A stretch of DNA of 64,000 nucleotides, from assembly GCA_028829895.1 (NCBI GenBank), contig CM054181.1:99560360-99624359 (forward strand). Direction: 5' to 3'. The position numbers and the translations under genes are program-made. The notes beneath the pieces were generated by a model, which worked only from the letters and a program-made list of their open reading frames with translations, was not told the DNA's origin and searched no databases. Each line of letters starts with the position of its first letter. The first letter of the stretch is position 1. Positions 1 to 13,100 of the stretch are shown here, piece by piece. This DNA is from Sinotaia quadrata (lineage: Eukaryota; Mollusca; Gastropoda; Architaenioglossa; Viviparidae).

Positions 1-1103
1 ATTTTAAACTTGCACAAATATATAGTGCCACTCTTGCAGAGCACTCACACTTTGATTCCATGCTTTATTGGTTTTGATGACTGTAGATACACAAGATACC
101 TGGTAAAACGAATCATTGATTCGTCTATTACCAACTGACACTGAGCTATGAATGTAGTTGCCAGAGTAGCCACAACTCCTTTCACTTTGTATAAACACTG
201 GATAACACACCTGTTGTTCACCTGATAAAATACTACATGCATACTGGATAACGCAGCTGCAGTATATTCTCAAACATACTGGAGAATGCAGCTACAGACC
301 ACTTAATAATGCGCCATGGACCACAAATGGTCCACAGATCAGAGGATGGGAACCACTGGTTTATAGAATTGGTGAACTATCAGGGGGTTTCCACATAAAT
401 TATTTTCTTAAGTGATGGTTACTCAGACAGTAAAGAATTAATTTGTTTCCCCAGCAAACAAGACATCCAGTCAATCATTATCTCCCCTTATCATTAAGAG
501 ATGTTTCAATTATCTCTTTATCTGATAAATATTCAGGGAATATTTATTTTACAAAGAAAAATTCTAGTTTCCATCATACACGAGACAAGTAAACAATAGG
601 AGAATAACAAACTTTTCTACATAAGTTACATTGTATTCCTGTCTGAATTTCTTTTTGTACTTCGTATATGTAAATCTAATTTTAATGTTGATCAAACACT
701 CAATGGAAAATGTTACTTTGATAATGACTCATGAGAATGAGAGAAGGCAGACTTACGAAAGAGATTTACAAGGGGAAAAGGTACATATTAGAATTAACAA
801 TAGGAAAAATCACAAGAGCAATTACAAAAGGAAAAGGCACATATCTGAGATTTCTAAATGGAAAAGGCACACATAGGATATGTACAAAGGAAAAAGGCAC
901 ACATCAGATATTAACAAAGGAAAAAGACACAGAGATTTATAAAGGGAAAAGGCAGAGATTTACAAAAGAAAACCCCAGAACTTATAAAGTAAAAATGTAT
1001 ACATGAGATATTTACAAAAGAAAAAACTACGCAAGATAGACTGAGACACAGAAAAACTGTAGTGATCTTACATTATATCTGGGCCAGAAAAGCATATACT
1101 TAC
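1..1103 (-). other. CEP89 copy A intron 11 (partial)
   Basis: No exon of either strand recognised. It holds a degenerate tandem repeat (about 764-1030). The first 360 bases contain a GGGAACCACTGG string at about 349-360 that resembles the inner end of a hAT MITE, but I found no partner end. Confidence 0.5.
764..1030. repeat. Degenerate minisatellite, about 28-32 bp units
   Basis: Repeated GGAAAAGGCACACAT-like core separated by ATAGATATTTACAAA-like text, roughly eight or nine imperfect copies within copy A intron 11. It keeps one frame open over short distances, but the resulting reading frames have no recognisable domain. Confidence 0.7.
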
Positions 1104-1154
1104 CAACCAGGATGGAATCGGTCCATCAGCTGGCAAACACTGAGATTGAGATGA
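1104..1154 (-). CDS. CEP89: CEP89 copy A exon 11 (GPIPSWL motif)
   Basis: 51 nt, 17 codons, phase 0 to 0: SSQSQCLPADGPIPSWL. Matches vertebrate GLPSKGPIPPWL just before the LLLAY block. Copy B exon 11 lacks 4 codons at its 3' end here. Acceptor CTTCAG, donor GTAAGT. Last copy A exon I can see; the next should begin with an equivalent of KWHYLAPLLLAY and lies beyond the left edge. Confidence 0.85.
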
Positions 1155-4100
1155 CTGAAGATAAAAAAAGAAATTTACAATTTTAAATAAATTCTTCCTT
1201 AAGCTAAAATTTTAATCTTAGGATAGACTATACAGAAGAGAAAAGCATGAACTACTGAAGGCAAGCAGACACCCTCCTAATAACTGCTATAATTCTTATT
1301 CAAGCGGAAGACTGCTAAAGATGTAGAAGAAGCAACACCTGCATTCTTATGTAGCCCTATCCCTACCTGTGCACAGGAAGAGGACATCTTCAAAACTGTT
1401 TGGATAAAAGAAGTAAAAAGAAAAAGGTGCATATGCATATGCATATTTCCTGGTGCTAATCTTTGCTAAGGGTGGGTGAATACAAATTTCCTTCCTCTCG
1501 CATAAGCAATGCATTCTTCTTTGCTACTTTTTGTGCTAAGGGTGGCTGGGTGTACTGCATTTTCCCTACCTCTTGGTATAAACAAGATACCATAGTCATC
1601 TGTCCACAAACACTAATCGTCTATACCAAATAAGGAAGGCTGCCCTCAAGTAAACTCATAATGCAGTTGACTCAAAATATGCATCAAACAACAATTAGAC
1701 TTAGAGACAAATAATGGTGCTACCTATCTTGCCAAGAAGTAAAACGGAGCTAGTTTCTAAAAGAAAATAAGAGAAATTACTTATCCATTCTGCCAATGGT
1801 TTAAATATGTATTTTGTAAATACCTATAATAATGGAATGCAGACTAATCACAAATGATATTCACCTCTTCAGAAGACAATGGCCTATATTTGCTCTGATA
1901 TTTGCTTAGTTCACAACTGAGCCTCTGCACATAGTTTTTAAAAAATTCATTCTCTTTTTTCATCTCTTGAACATAGTGGTTCCGAAGCATTGTATCTGCA
2001 CCCTCATTGTCTGAAAAGTAAAAAGATAAAATGCGAATGTGCAGCCAGGCCATCACATAGTTTAATTTTTCTTAAATAAAAAGTTAAAAACTGGCACACA
2101 AACCCCATTTTTGCTTTAAAATTAAAATAATCAAGAATTAGCTCTGAATAGTGATATACCAATCAAGGGGCAAAAAAAGTCAAGAAATTTCATTAAAATC
2201 AAAAATACACTCCCCCCATTTTCACACACTTTCACTTTTTCCAGCTGAAACTTAATCTATATTATATAGGAAGGAGAAAAGTAAATTGCTGTACAAAAAC
2301 TCACTTATCTCACATTTAAAATAAAAATGTTTCTATTATAGAACTAAATGAGGTAATAATGACGAAGAATTAATAAGAAGCAAGTAAAAAGTTAAATCCT
2401 GTATTCCTGCTAATCCTACTACATGTACATTTCATATTCCTGCTAATCCTAATAAGAAGCATCATCTCTATTGCATGTACATTCATATTCCCTGCTAATC
2501 CTAGGAAGAGGTATCATCCCTGTCATGTGTACATTTCAAATTCTTGCTAATCTTAGTAAGAGTATCATCCCTGTCACATGTACATTTCACATTTCTGCTA
2601 ATCCTAGGAAGAGGTATCAACCTTGTCACGTGTACATCATCTGAAGCAGGAATGGGGTCCTATTGTAAGAATAATTATTCCATCAATAAGATAATGTATA
2701 CTCAGCATGCTAAATGCAAATTATGGACACTTCAGATACAGAATTTCTTAGTAGGATTTTTGTTGTTGTCAATATACAGCACTTTTATTACAAGTGCTAC
2801 TAACGTTTCACATACTGGAATCCTTTCAATGGTAATCAAAATAGTGCAATATGTGAATAAATTTTCATTTCATTTTCATTAGTCTCTCAGCATTCATCAG
2901 GGTTTTTTTCAGTTTTCTTTTGCAGAGGCATTTCTTTCTTGTGATAATATATACTTCGATTCAAGAAACAAAGATACCACAAGGCAGACAAAATGGGTAC
3001 TTACCGTTTACATAACTTGTATCAGGAAGACTCTGCAATCTAAAGTATATATATTTACACTGTTAACTAACAAACAAATTACAAGGTTTAGGTTCAAAAG
3101 AATACACATTAATTTAAAAGTTTATAAACATTATTTCTTTCAGTCTAGAGTGAAACAAAGATTTAAACAAACCTCCAACTCTGAGTGCTTCAACAACCCT
3201 TTTGTAGTTGAGCACCTCGGTTTGCAGCTGTTTATTTTCATCTTTAAGCTGTTCAATCTCTACTTCTGTGTGCACTGGAGTGCTATGACTGAGATGGGAA
3301 GACTTTAGACTTGCTCTGCTAGCCTCTGAATGAGAAAACAGTGATAATGATTTAATACAGCACTGATCTGACTTAATAACTTAATGAGAGTAATGACTTT
3401 AATGCCAGGAGAATCAAGGAGTTCTCTATCAAAACACAATTTAAATACAGATCTGACTTAATAACTTAATGAGAGTAATGACTTTAATGCCAGGAGAATC
3501 TAGGCATACCCAAGGAGTTCTCTTTCAAAACACAATTTAAACACAGATCTACAAGTAGGCAGGGACACAACACCCAAGTGCACATATCATCTACCTCCTG
3601 TAATGTGCCAACAGACAGAGAACCAAGAGACTTGGCACTTGTGGTCAAAGTCATAGATTGTTCATTTGTATGCGTATTATGTACACTGCATTATAGCACA
3701 TTTACATGCAGCCTGAGCATCCATATACTTAAATTTTCACCAAACAACCCAAACTGAGAAGTGTCAATGTCACCTTCACTTGGTTAATCAATTCCCTCAG
3801 CCATAGGAAGATTGTTCATATTCACACATCAAGAGTGACAGAAATGCAAGGTCTAAAAAGACTCAGTGCACTGTCTGTGTTTGTCATTGTCACTTCCTTG
3901 CAGAGGTGCTAAGGACAGTATATGATTGTCAATGAGATACAGTCATGCCTGAAGCCATACTTATTGGCAGTAAACAAAGGGGTTAGCTAAGGCATCTAAA
4001 GATTATTTTCTCCCCAAAGATATGCCATAAGCATTCACAACACAAGAGTGTTCTTTTGCTCTTAATAGAGTGGGAGTGAAATATACTTTTTGATAGACAC

Positions 4101-7100
4101 ATCGTAAATGCACTTAGTAATGATGCTATCAAGGTCAAACAAAAGGAGGCAAATAGCTTTGATGTCTTCTAACCAAATATAAGGAGAAAGTATGCTTTAC
4201 TTTAGCTTGGAGACAGATAAAAAGGAAGAAATGAATGAAAAGAATCAACAGTCAAAATAAAAAAAACATGAAAACTTATACCCTCAAGAAAAGTCTACAA
4301 ACTGCAAAATTCTGGCTTGCAAATGTTTTCGCTATACTGAAATATACGAGATACTAAGATTGCACACTAGAGGATGAGTTTATCATTTATCCCTCCCCCC
4401 ACCCCTTGGAGCACTGTGAGCTTTGTTTGGGGCTCTGGCTTGTACGTATGTAAAACTGTATGAAAGCAGTATGAGAGAAAAATACAATTCACAGCTGTAG
4501 AAAAATCCACAAGATCTTTAACATTAATTATCGTATTACAACATGACAATATAAGTATCAAACACTAAACTAAGATGTGAAAGGCAAATGTTTCAGTCAT
4601 TAAAAGCTTCAACAATGTATTTTATCTGTTACAATTTGCAATAACAGGATCAGATAACTAATATAATGAATGGACAAAAGTATAAATTTGGTGAAGATTT
4701 ACACATTCTATCTAAATTTGGTGAAGATTTGCACATTCTAACTTTGGTGAAGATTTATACACTCTGTCTATCTTTCACATTTCTAATTCACAAATATAAC
4801 AATGAACAGTAAGAATGTTCAAACAATACAAACTGAGAAATGATTTTACAAAAATAAAAATAATCTCCAAAAGTGTCTGGAATTAATGTGACAAGTGTCA
4901 GACATAAGCAAAAATTCAATTTTGTACATTAAAGCATCTAATTTCTTGAAATGAATCTGCATATGCTAAAAATGGTCTCTTCAGTTACAAAATATTATTA
5001 ATGAATACACAGCAGCACAATGTTCTTGCTGTCCAATGATAGACGAAAAGAAAATATTAGCAAATGAGGCATTTAACATTTATAAATAAGTGAAACTTTC
5101 AAAAATAAAGACATTTACAGAACTGCAAAGAAACTGAAAAAATAAAATTATCTAATTTTTTTAAAGTAGTTAGATGTTTTATATTTTTTTCGTAAATAAG
5201 TATCAGTCAATCAACCAGTTGAGAAGCTTCTATCTTTCCGTGACTGACATTTTATCTGTAAACTTACTTATGCTTTTGTTTGAAATTTTTTCAATCAAAT
5301 TTGTATGCCTATGTATAGATCTGTTTAGTGTTATTTAAAATATTTCTTATTTCAACTTTTTAGTGTGGGGAGAATTTTTTGCTTTCTTGCCTTCCAACCT
5401 TTTGATTCCTGCTGCTCTCGTAAAAACACATATGCATCTTCTTTGGCTTCATCATGAGGTTCTAGAGAAAAATGTACACCAGTTTTTAATGCTGATGGCG
5501 GTCCATCCACTTCGTTGCTGTCAATATCAAATTCTCCTAAGCACAGTTGGGGGAAAAAGTGAAGGAAAAATGTTAATTTAAGCAGGTATAATTTCGAATC
5601 CATCAATATTTTAACACACACACTAGAGAGACATAAATTTTAAAAAATACAAAAGGCTTAGAGAGTAAAAAACATGAAAAATACAGATTTTCTACAAGAA
5701 AAACAAAACAATCTCCATTATAAAATACTTTGAAAAATATGAAAGAAAACTTAAGATGAAAATGATGCATATTGGCAGTTTCTAATTATACTATTGTAAT
5801 ATGACAGGTGGAAAATTAAAATGAATGCTAGGAACATAAATGAATTTGTTTATTGGAAGGCTTGATTATTAATCATATTGCAAGTGAAAATTTATTTGAG
5901 TATCATTTAGCAAATGTCTTTTTTATGAGTACTTTGATGTTGTCTCTGTTTTGTAAATGCAACAATGCAATATAAAGCTGGTCATGTGAAAACTTCCTTC
6001 TTTCTTTCCTGCTTTCCCCCTCCCTCCTTTCCTGTGAACACAACAATGCAATATAAAGCTGGCCATGTAAAAACTTACTTCCTTTCCTCCCTCCCCCTTC
6101 TTCTTGTTCATGTGAAAACTTCCTTCTTTCTTTCCTTCTTTCCCCCTCCCTCCTTTCCCATGAACATGACAATGCAACATAAAGCTGGCTATGTGGCTAA
6201 AAAAAAACCCATGTATTTGGTTATAAGTCACAATGCAAGTGAAAATTTGAGCCAATGACCTTGAGCATAATTTTTTCAGATGAGTACTTTGAATGCAACA
6301 ATGCAACATAAACTGTCCATGTGAAAAAAACAAAACTTCCACATGCTTGAAGGTCAAGGATGCTTTAGCATTATACAGAAAGACTGAGCATCCTTCCTTC
6401 CCTCCCTCCCTTCCCTCTCTACATCCCTTCCCATTCCATGAGCGTGACAATGCAACATAAACCTGGCCATGTAGCTCCCCAAAACTCCCACATGTTTGAT
6501 TATGTCACATTGTTGGGGTTTTTTTTATAAGCACTTTGAATGTGACAATGCAACATAAAGCTAGCCATATGAAAACAAAAAGAAAATATCCCACATGCTC
6601 GAAGATCAAGGATACTTTAGTATTGCTCCCAACCTCCCACGTGCACAAGGGTAAAGCTGGGCAGGTGAAAAAAAACATGTGCTTGAAGGTGAAGGGTGCT
6701 TTAGTGTTAAACACAGATAGAGCTGGGAAATTATATACAGAGATACTCAGAATAAATAAGTGCAATTATGAAGTCTCGTAAAAATAAAATAAATAATATT
6801 TAGACAGAGTCATCTAAATCAATGGGAACAGATACATGGAGTAAACAACAGACTAATCAGTATATAAACAATAAAAGGGTACAAGGCAAAAGAACTCTAA
6901 AACAATTAATTCACATATGGATGACTGATCTGAGAAGAAAATGAGAATATAAATCCAGACCTCCGATCATTGTCTCTACGCCACTACTGGATCCATGATG
7001 AGAGCCAAGGACCTGTTTCATTGGTGTTTTCAACATCTGTGGGCCAAAACAGGAATAGTTTTCATAGTACTATAACACAATTCTTTATTTTTTGATCAAA

Positions 7101-10100
7101 CTTGCTTAAACTGAAAACAATAAATGATTTATCTAAAAAGGTTTGAACTGAGAACATAATCATTTAATTACTTATAAAGCATCTAGCTTAAACTAATGAC
7201 ACAATACATGAGTTATCTCAAAGCTAACTTCAACTAACAACAAAATAAGTTATCAATCTGAAGACTAGCTTAAATGGAAAATTTTTCAAATGCACGCATA
7301 CACACACACACACCCCTATAAGACTAACCAAATAATTTTTTTAAAATTTGTTTGTATACTTTATTTTTTTATTTTGCTGAATAACTGGGAATTTCTGTAA
7401 ACTGGTCTAAAAAGTTTTTCTGAAAAATTTCTAGAGCAGCCTTTTTCAACCTGGAGGAACCCGTGAAGTAATTTTCAGGTCTCAGGGAACCCTTGCATAA
7501 AAATTATTATATCTATGATGTTTATTTTTTCACAATCACGATCTCTTGGGGAACATGTAGCAATCTTTTGCAGAATAGGTTCTTAGGGTTCCTCGGATCC
7601 AGGTTAAGAAACCCTTTTCTATAGCAGTATAGGGTTAAAAATATGTCTTTATGGAAGGACTTGAGAACCTGTGTAAAGATACAGAAAATAATCTAAAGAA
7701 AAATAGCAAAAAAAGCATACCAACTGATGAAAGACCTGACCAGTGTAAAACAAGGACACTCCTCTGTCATTCAAGATAGTGGAGGGAATTGTCTTACAGA
7801 AGACCAAGACATTCTTAAGAGATGGACAGTCCTATATAACCACAGACAAAAAGGGGATCCAGACATACTCAACACCCCACCAGTGACCAACACTGACAAT
7901 TACCCCATCCTCTGAGAAGAAGTAGAGACTGCAGTGAAATCATTGAAAAAGAGAAAGGCAACCTGAATAGACAACATCCCTGCAGAATTAGTCCAAGAAG
8001 GGGCTTAAGCCATGATAAGCATCCTACTATAATTTGCAATAAGATCTGGCAGACAGGGGAATGGCCAACACCATGAACTCAGTCACTCATAATAACGCTC
8101 CAGAAAAAAGGCAATTTGCAGGAATGTCAGAACTATCGTACAATAAGTCTTATATGCCACCCAAGCAAAATCATGCTAAAGATCATATTAAACAGACTGA
8201 AGCTGCAGGCAGAAGAAATCATAGCTGACGAATAGGCAGGCTTCAGACCAGGGCAGAGCACAATTGAACAGATTTTTAATCTGAGACTGCTATGTGAGAA
8301 GTATCTTCAGCACCAGCAAGACCTTTATCATGTCTTTGTAGATTTTAAGAATGTGTTCGACAGGGTGTGGCATGCAGTCCTTTGATCCATCAAGAAGCTG
8401 CACAACATCAATGCCAACCTGATCAAAGTCATAGAAAGCCTTTACAGCAAGGCTATCAGTGAAGTCTGCTTCGATGGCCAAATAGGAGATTGGTTCAGTG
8501 GGAGTCAGACAAGGCTGCTCACTTTCACCTATTCTCTTCAACATCTTCCTTGAAAGAATGATGTCAGATGCTCTGGAAGACCATGAAGGAACTGTTAGTA
8601 TTGGAGGCAGAACAATAAGGAACTTATGCTTTGCTGAGGACATCAATGGCCTTGCAGAAAATGAGGAGGAGCTAGCTCAGTTGGTGGAAAAACTGAATAG
8701 GACAGCTACTGCTTTTGGTATGGAAATCAGTGCAGAGAAGACCAAATTGATGATCAACAACACCAGTGGCATTGGCAATAACATCATGATTAGTGATCAG
8801 AAATTGGAAATAGTTAATAAATTCAAGTACTTAGGAACCATCATGACAGATGAGGGATCAAATCCTGAAATATTGTCTAGGATTGCAATGACAATAACAG
8901 CAATAGAAAGGCTGAAGACAATTTGGACAGACAGAAACATCTCAATTGGTTCAAAGATCAGACTGATGTGCTCCTTGGTTGTATCTGTGTTTTTATATGC
9001 CTGTTAGTCATGGATCCTCACAGCAGATCTCGAAAGGAGGATACAACTTAACTGAAATTAGATGCTTTCGAAGGTTGCTCGGCATTTCGTATGGAGATCA
9101 TGTCATGAATGAGGAAATGGGAAAGAGAATTAAGCAAGCCATTGGGCCCTAAGAAGAGCTATTGGTCATTGTGATAAAATGCAAAATGGAATGGTATGGG
9201 CATGTCACACAATCAACAGGACTTGCCAAGACAATCATGCAGGGTTGTGCAAGGAAGGCGAAGGAGAGGAAGACAGAGGAAAATGGGAGGTTAACAGAGT
9301 GGACAGGACTGAAACTGAGCTATACAGAAAGATTAGCAGAGAACAAAATGGAATGGAGGAAACTGGTTGTCAGGTCATCAGTGATGCCCAATGGTCGACA
9401 AGACTAAAGGATAGACAGAGAGATAAATGAGAACCTGATAAACAATTAGAATGTTGAATAATTGGAGTAAATACATATATCTGAAAACTAATTTAAAGTA
9501 AAAAAAATTATAAATAGCTTAGCTCAAAACAGCTTGAAATGAAACACAGTTAATGTCATTATTTGAAAATAACTTATGCTGACAAAATAATGAATTATTT
9601 ATCTGAGTACTAATTTTAGCATATACAATAATAAAATATTGTAACTCAAATCAGCTTGAAATGAAACATAATTTACAATTTATCCGAAAAATAACTTAAA
9701 GTGACAAACGAATAAATGATTTTTTCTCAAAACAAAATATGAACTGACAATTTAATGAATGATTTAAGCCATCCAGAAACTAGACAAATACATGAAAAAC
9801 TTTTCTTGACAATAAAAATATTTTTATATAATACGCCTATGATGCAAAATTAAACACAAAATATTAATTAGAAATTGCTTTATTATTATATTCACTGTTT
9901 CATCTTGCAGGTCATGAACTTCCTGCATTGCCTGGTTGACCGCTTGTTGGGTACGGTCAAGTGATGCTTCATCGCTTTGAAAATCACTATTTTGTTGGGA
10001 TTTCTGAAAGTATTGTAACAGAAAATATGTTAAGATTACTAATGATATATTTATACTTGGTGATTAATTCACCCATACACGGACTCTTTATACAAAATGT

Positions 10101-13100
10101 TAGTGTCAGGATTTCTTGTCAGGGTTGTGCTATGGCAGAGTGTGTACAGTCTGTCAAATTTCTCACACATTCTTTCTCATAACATTATTATTTTACCATA
10201 TCAACATAACTACATCCAGAACTTCAGTCAAATCTTTTCTTTACAAATTAACATAACATTATATATATGCAGTATGCAAAAGAATTATCAACTTAACATT
10301 ATTTACAAAGTCCAGATTCTAATTCTATGCACAATTATTATATATATTATACACAGCACCACTGTGTACTTAACAGTTTCCTTAACACCTCTCCTGTAAA
10401 ATAAACTGTTCCTAAAATCTAAAAAATAGCATACACACAATGTGCCGATATTAAGACTATTCATTCTGTTATAAATTTATTTGGTACTAGTTGATTTTAA
10501 CTAACCTACTTTACTGATATTATCAAACTACAGACTTAAATTATTTAATCAGAAAGGAAGAAAGAGAGAGAGAGAAAAGCATACTGAGAATTTATATAGC
10601 AAATAAAAAATCTCTTACTAAGTGAACCTTATTATTAGGAAGAACTTTTTGATCACCTTATATAATGGACACTGAAAGATCCAAAATCTAGTTAAATCAC
10701 TTAGTACTGAACTTTTTGATCATCTTATATAATGGACACTGAAAGATCCCAAATCTAGTTAAATCTCTTAGACCAGGTTTGTGAAAAGAGGCTGTTTAGC
10801 AAGGATGTCTTTCTCAATTGTAAAAGTGCTGATGGGTTATACTGCTTTACTGGTCAAATCAACCAATCCAATGCAGAGAACTGAATGTTCCTTGGCACAC
10901 ATTTTTTTTTTGCGATAGATTACTTATTAGTTCATCAAGTAAGTTATGGTAATATACATTTGTTACTAAATTCAATCTGCAACTAGGTTTTACGAAGATT
11001 ATACATGAATAAACTGTATATAATTCTGGAGAAACAATAACTCAATACAAATAAGTTTCAAACAACTGTCCAGATTGAATATTTATAACCTAAATATATA
11101 AACAGAAACTCTCACTCCAAAGTTCACTGAAATAAATTTTATCAGATGAATAACAACATTTCAATAATTAAAGACAATATTATTCCATTATTCTTAAACT
11201 CACCTAAGTTATTAATTCTGAATGGTTTCTATAAAACAGTTTAGTGAAAAGGTAAAATTATAAAGTGAACTCAGTATAAAAATCATACTGATAAGAACCA
11301 GCAATGAATATCAACATCACTCATGTAGCAAATTAAATTTTTACTCAACCTTCTTGCTGAATATCTCAAAACAGCTAGCAATTAACATCAACTATAATAA
11401 GTATCATACTAGAGGATTAAATAATGTTATTTATGACAATATTAATACAACTTTTAAACATCAAATATAATAATTATCATGCTAGAGGGTTAAATAGTTT
11501 ATTTATGACAATATTAATATCATTTTTCAACAGCTAACAATTAGCATCAAATATAACAATTATCATACTAGAGAGTTAAATAATTTATTTATGATAATAT
11601 TAGTATTAATACAACATTTAAACAGTTAGCAATTAACATCAAATATAATAATTATCACACTAGAGAGTTAAATAATTTATTTATGATAATATTAGTATTA
11701 ATACAACATTTAAACAGCTAGCAATTAACATCAAATATAATAATTATCCTACTAGAGGGCTAAAATAATTTATTTACAATATTAATGTTTTTACATACTT
11801 TAAAAAACTACAAATTAAAAAAATACAGTTTCAAAAATCTTGAATTTAGGCTACAATTCAATAGTTTACTAGTTGATGTAAGGTCACCATTTTTTAATTT
11901 CATACTTCAGTCTCTTATCATGCATACTAACAACAAATACTAAAAATGTATGCAAAATAATTATTATGCAAGATACTTGCTAATTGTTTCACTTAAAAAT
12001 AGTTATAAACATTACACTTCTTTAAAAAAAAGTGATGATAACTGAACAAAACAGCAAATGAAAAAATACTGCTGAACAAGTAAATGATCATGTCTATGTT
12101 ATGAATATATCCAAGTTTCATCATCTACATGCATCACTTTTCCATTTAACAATAAATATAATGTTACAGCAGCAGTTTAGCAGACTGCTATCATTTTGAT
12201 AGTTAAATCATCCCATTTATAAAATTATGTCTGGAGAACAATTATAAATTCTATATAAAACAAATCTACAAAGTATATCAATTACAATCGTCATTTAGAA
12301 ATATTTTATTTTAAAGAATTTATATTTTATTTAAAGAATTTATATATTATTTTAAAGAATTTATATTTTATTTAAAGAATTTATATTTTATTTAAAGATT
12401 TATATTTTATTTAAAGAATTTATATTTTATTTAAAGAATTTATATTTTATTTAAAGAATTATAATTCATGAATAAGTGTGCTTATGATATGAGAACTGGA
12501 TCTAATTTTAATATTCTTATCTATGAATATATTTATACAAAAAGTCACTGTTTGATGAGCAATACAACATAAAGGATGTCTATTATTCAATTTATTTTAA
12601 CTCAAAAACTGTATTTACTAAATAAATATATAATAACTATCAGTAATCCTTTAAAACATGAGTCTCAACAACAATGTAAGACATCAATGAGTAATCCAGT
12701 TTAACCAAGTGCTTTTCTCAGTTTACAAGTAAAGCAAATAGCACCTCCTGGGTACAATTAATTAAATATGACACAATGAGCAGACATAATTGCAAACTCT
12801 TCCAGCAGTTTTACACAATAGTCAGGTGCTATGTTTTTCAGCAAGTTTCCCACTTTGATTCATCATTTCAGAGTTGACATTAGATCAGTATCTCTACAAA
12901 CAGTGAATGGGACAGAAACTGAAAAGATCTTTGCTTACTAAACAATGAAATGCAAAAGTGAACTATGCCTTTAATTTATGTGACTCGATATATGTTTACA
13001 AATGCAAAAGTGAACTATGTCTTTAATTTGTTTGACTTGATATATGTTTCTTAATAACAAACGCATGCATGCATGCACACAAGTTGTTGATGTGAGTGTT

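Larger units (their letters stand above)
3326..5398 (-). other. CEP89 copy A intron 7
   Basis: About 2.1 kb without a recognised gene. Contains a local duplication at 3366-3545, three copies of a TAAATTTGGTGAAGATTT motif (4682-4765) and AT-rich unique text. Confidence 0.6.
7037..9895 (-). other. CEP89 copy A intron 5, filled with transposon relics
   Basis: Holds a small hAT-type MITE (7437-7616), a dead LINE (about 7700-9430) and AT-rich text with related AACTTAAA-TGACAAA-like phrases on either side of the LINE (7080-7260 and 9480-9770), which suggests the LINE interrupted an older AT-rich repeat. Confidence 0.65.

Noticed and set aside
1..360. Possible hAT MITE ending GGGAACCACTGG
   Set aside because: Only one end-like string seen, with no partner end or target duplication inside the window.
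5903..6781. Several overlapping frames of 80-175 codons on both strands
   Set aside because: They follow the pyrimidine-rich tandem array and change with each unit; no domain.
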